Part shown: positions 5,880 through 5,985 of the stretch, one piece after another
How positions within the stretch are numbered: the first letter of the stretch is position 1
How the letters are laid out: each line of letters begins with the position of its first letter
Source of the DNA: an uncultured Corynebacterium sp.
Lineage (GTDB): Bacteria > Actinomycetota > Actinomycetes > Mycobacteriales > Mycobacteriaceae
DNA length: 5,985 nt
Reading direction: 5' to 3'
Assembly (NCBI GenBank): GCA_946223355.1
Contig: CAMIPB010000058.1
Location: 1 to 5,985, forward strand
The notes under the pieces: model-generated
Databases searched by the model: none
What the model was told of the DNA's origin: nothing
The model's input: the letters and a program-made list of their open reading frames with translations, nothing else
Position numbers and translations under genes: made by a program

Positions 5880-5985
5880 ATACAACTCGCAAGCGTGCTT
5901 CTGATTAACGGTCGGGACGTCGCGTTTAAAGGTAGCCATACTAAACGGCAGCCGGGCGAAGCTGCCGTCGATAAGCAAAGGCCCC
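5877..5985 (-). CDS. Possible 3' end of an upstream gene, cut by the window edge
   Basis: A minus-strand frame runs open from the last base of the window to a TAA at 5879-5877, giving 35 codons that include GSFARLPFSMATFKRD and end CELY. About 70 percent of third positions are G or C, which suits coding. I recognise no family. The other minus frame is also open for much of this stretch, and a plus-strand frame from about 5903 is open too, so chance is quite possible. If real, the upstream gene would end 35 bases before the 71-residue gene and might belong to the same operon. Confidence 0.22.
   Translation of the reverse strand, partial: GPLLIDGSFARLPFSMATFKRDVPTVNQKHACELY
5945..5968. repeat. 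Inverted repeat, 8-bp hairpin
   Basis: ACGGCAGC (5945-5952) and GCTGCCGT (5961-5968) pair perfectly around an 8-base loop. On the minus strand the stem is followed by a short TTTAG, so it could be a weak intrinsic terminator for a gene beyond the right edge. The T-run is poor, and the stem would lie inside the open minus frame if that frame is a gene. It could also be an operator for the operon. Confidence 0.4.

Noticed and set aside
605..5937. GGCTACC near 605-611 and its complement at 5931-5937 as island end repeats
   Set aside because: Only 7 bases match, in inverted orientation, which is expected by chance and does not look like attachment sites.
1..5985. CRISPR array, tRNA, transposase or IS ends
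   Set aside because: I saw no regularly spaced repeats, cloverleaf-like sequence, transposase motif or long terminal inverted repeats.

Overview
The window reads as a probable anti-phage or restriction-type defence island set between chromosomal flanks. The host is probably a mid-GC Gram-positive bacterium, most likely an actinobacterium (Corynebacterium-like genomes fit). That guess rests only on the GC-leaning third codon positions of the flanking genes, on my recollection of where the small protein family at the right end occurs, and on general feel. There is no rRNA, tRNA or housekeeping marker to prove it.

Left flank (1-640): a small three-helix membrane protein (from 7, plus strand). 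Its last codons look frameshifted, because coding-like third positions move to another frame near a run of four C at 290-293. Facing it is a candidate 43-residue ORF (323-454, minus strand) with strongly GC-biased third positions. If the frameshift is repaired, the two genes end tail to tail on a shared CTAG. From about 455 to 640 I see no convincing gene, only a small hairpin.

Core (about 640-5841): a C5-cytosine DNA methyltransferase on the plus strand (660-1751) faces a five-gene minus-strand operon read from right to left. The operon encodes a 71-residue small protein, a GHKL (MutL/MORC-like) ATPase of 626 residues, an unrecognised 283-residue protein, a DUF6339-type protein of 254 residues, and a Vsr-type endonuclease of 123 residues. 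The first four genes overlap by 11, 1 and 1 bases, the last two as TAATG junctions. Vsr follows after 17 bases. The methyltransferase and Vsr stop codons abut with no base between them.

How the parts may work together (inference): the methyltransferase marks host DNA. The GHKL ATPase, with the 283-residue and DUF6339 proteins as coupled partners, could sense or clamp unmodified or invading DNA and direct the Vsr-fold nuclease. The more conservative reading is that Vsr only repairs T:G mismatches left by 5-methylcytosine deamination. The set resembles the restriction-modification systems with MutL/MORC-type ATPases described by Iyer, Abhiman and Aravind (2008), but the usual Z1 helicase, DUF4420 and AIPR partners are not visible here. 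It may be a compact variant, or it may continue past the right edge, where a minus-strand frame stays open to the last base.

Right flank (5842-5985): the operon leader, a weak promoter candidate, an 8-bp hairpin and the open frame just mentioned.
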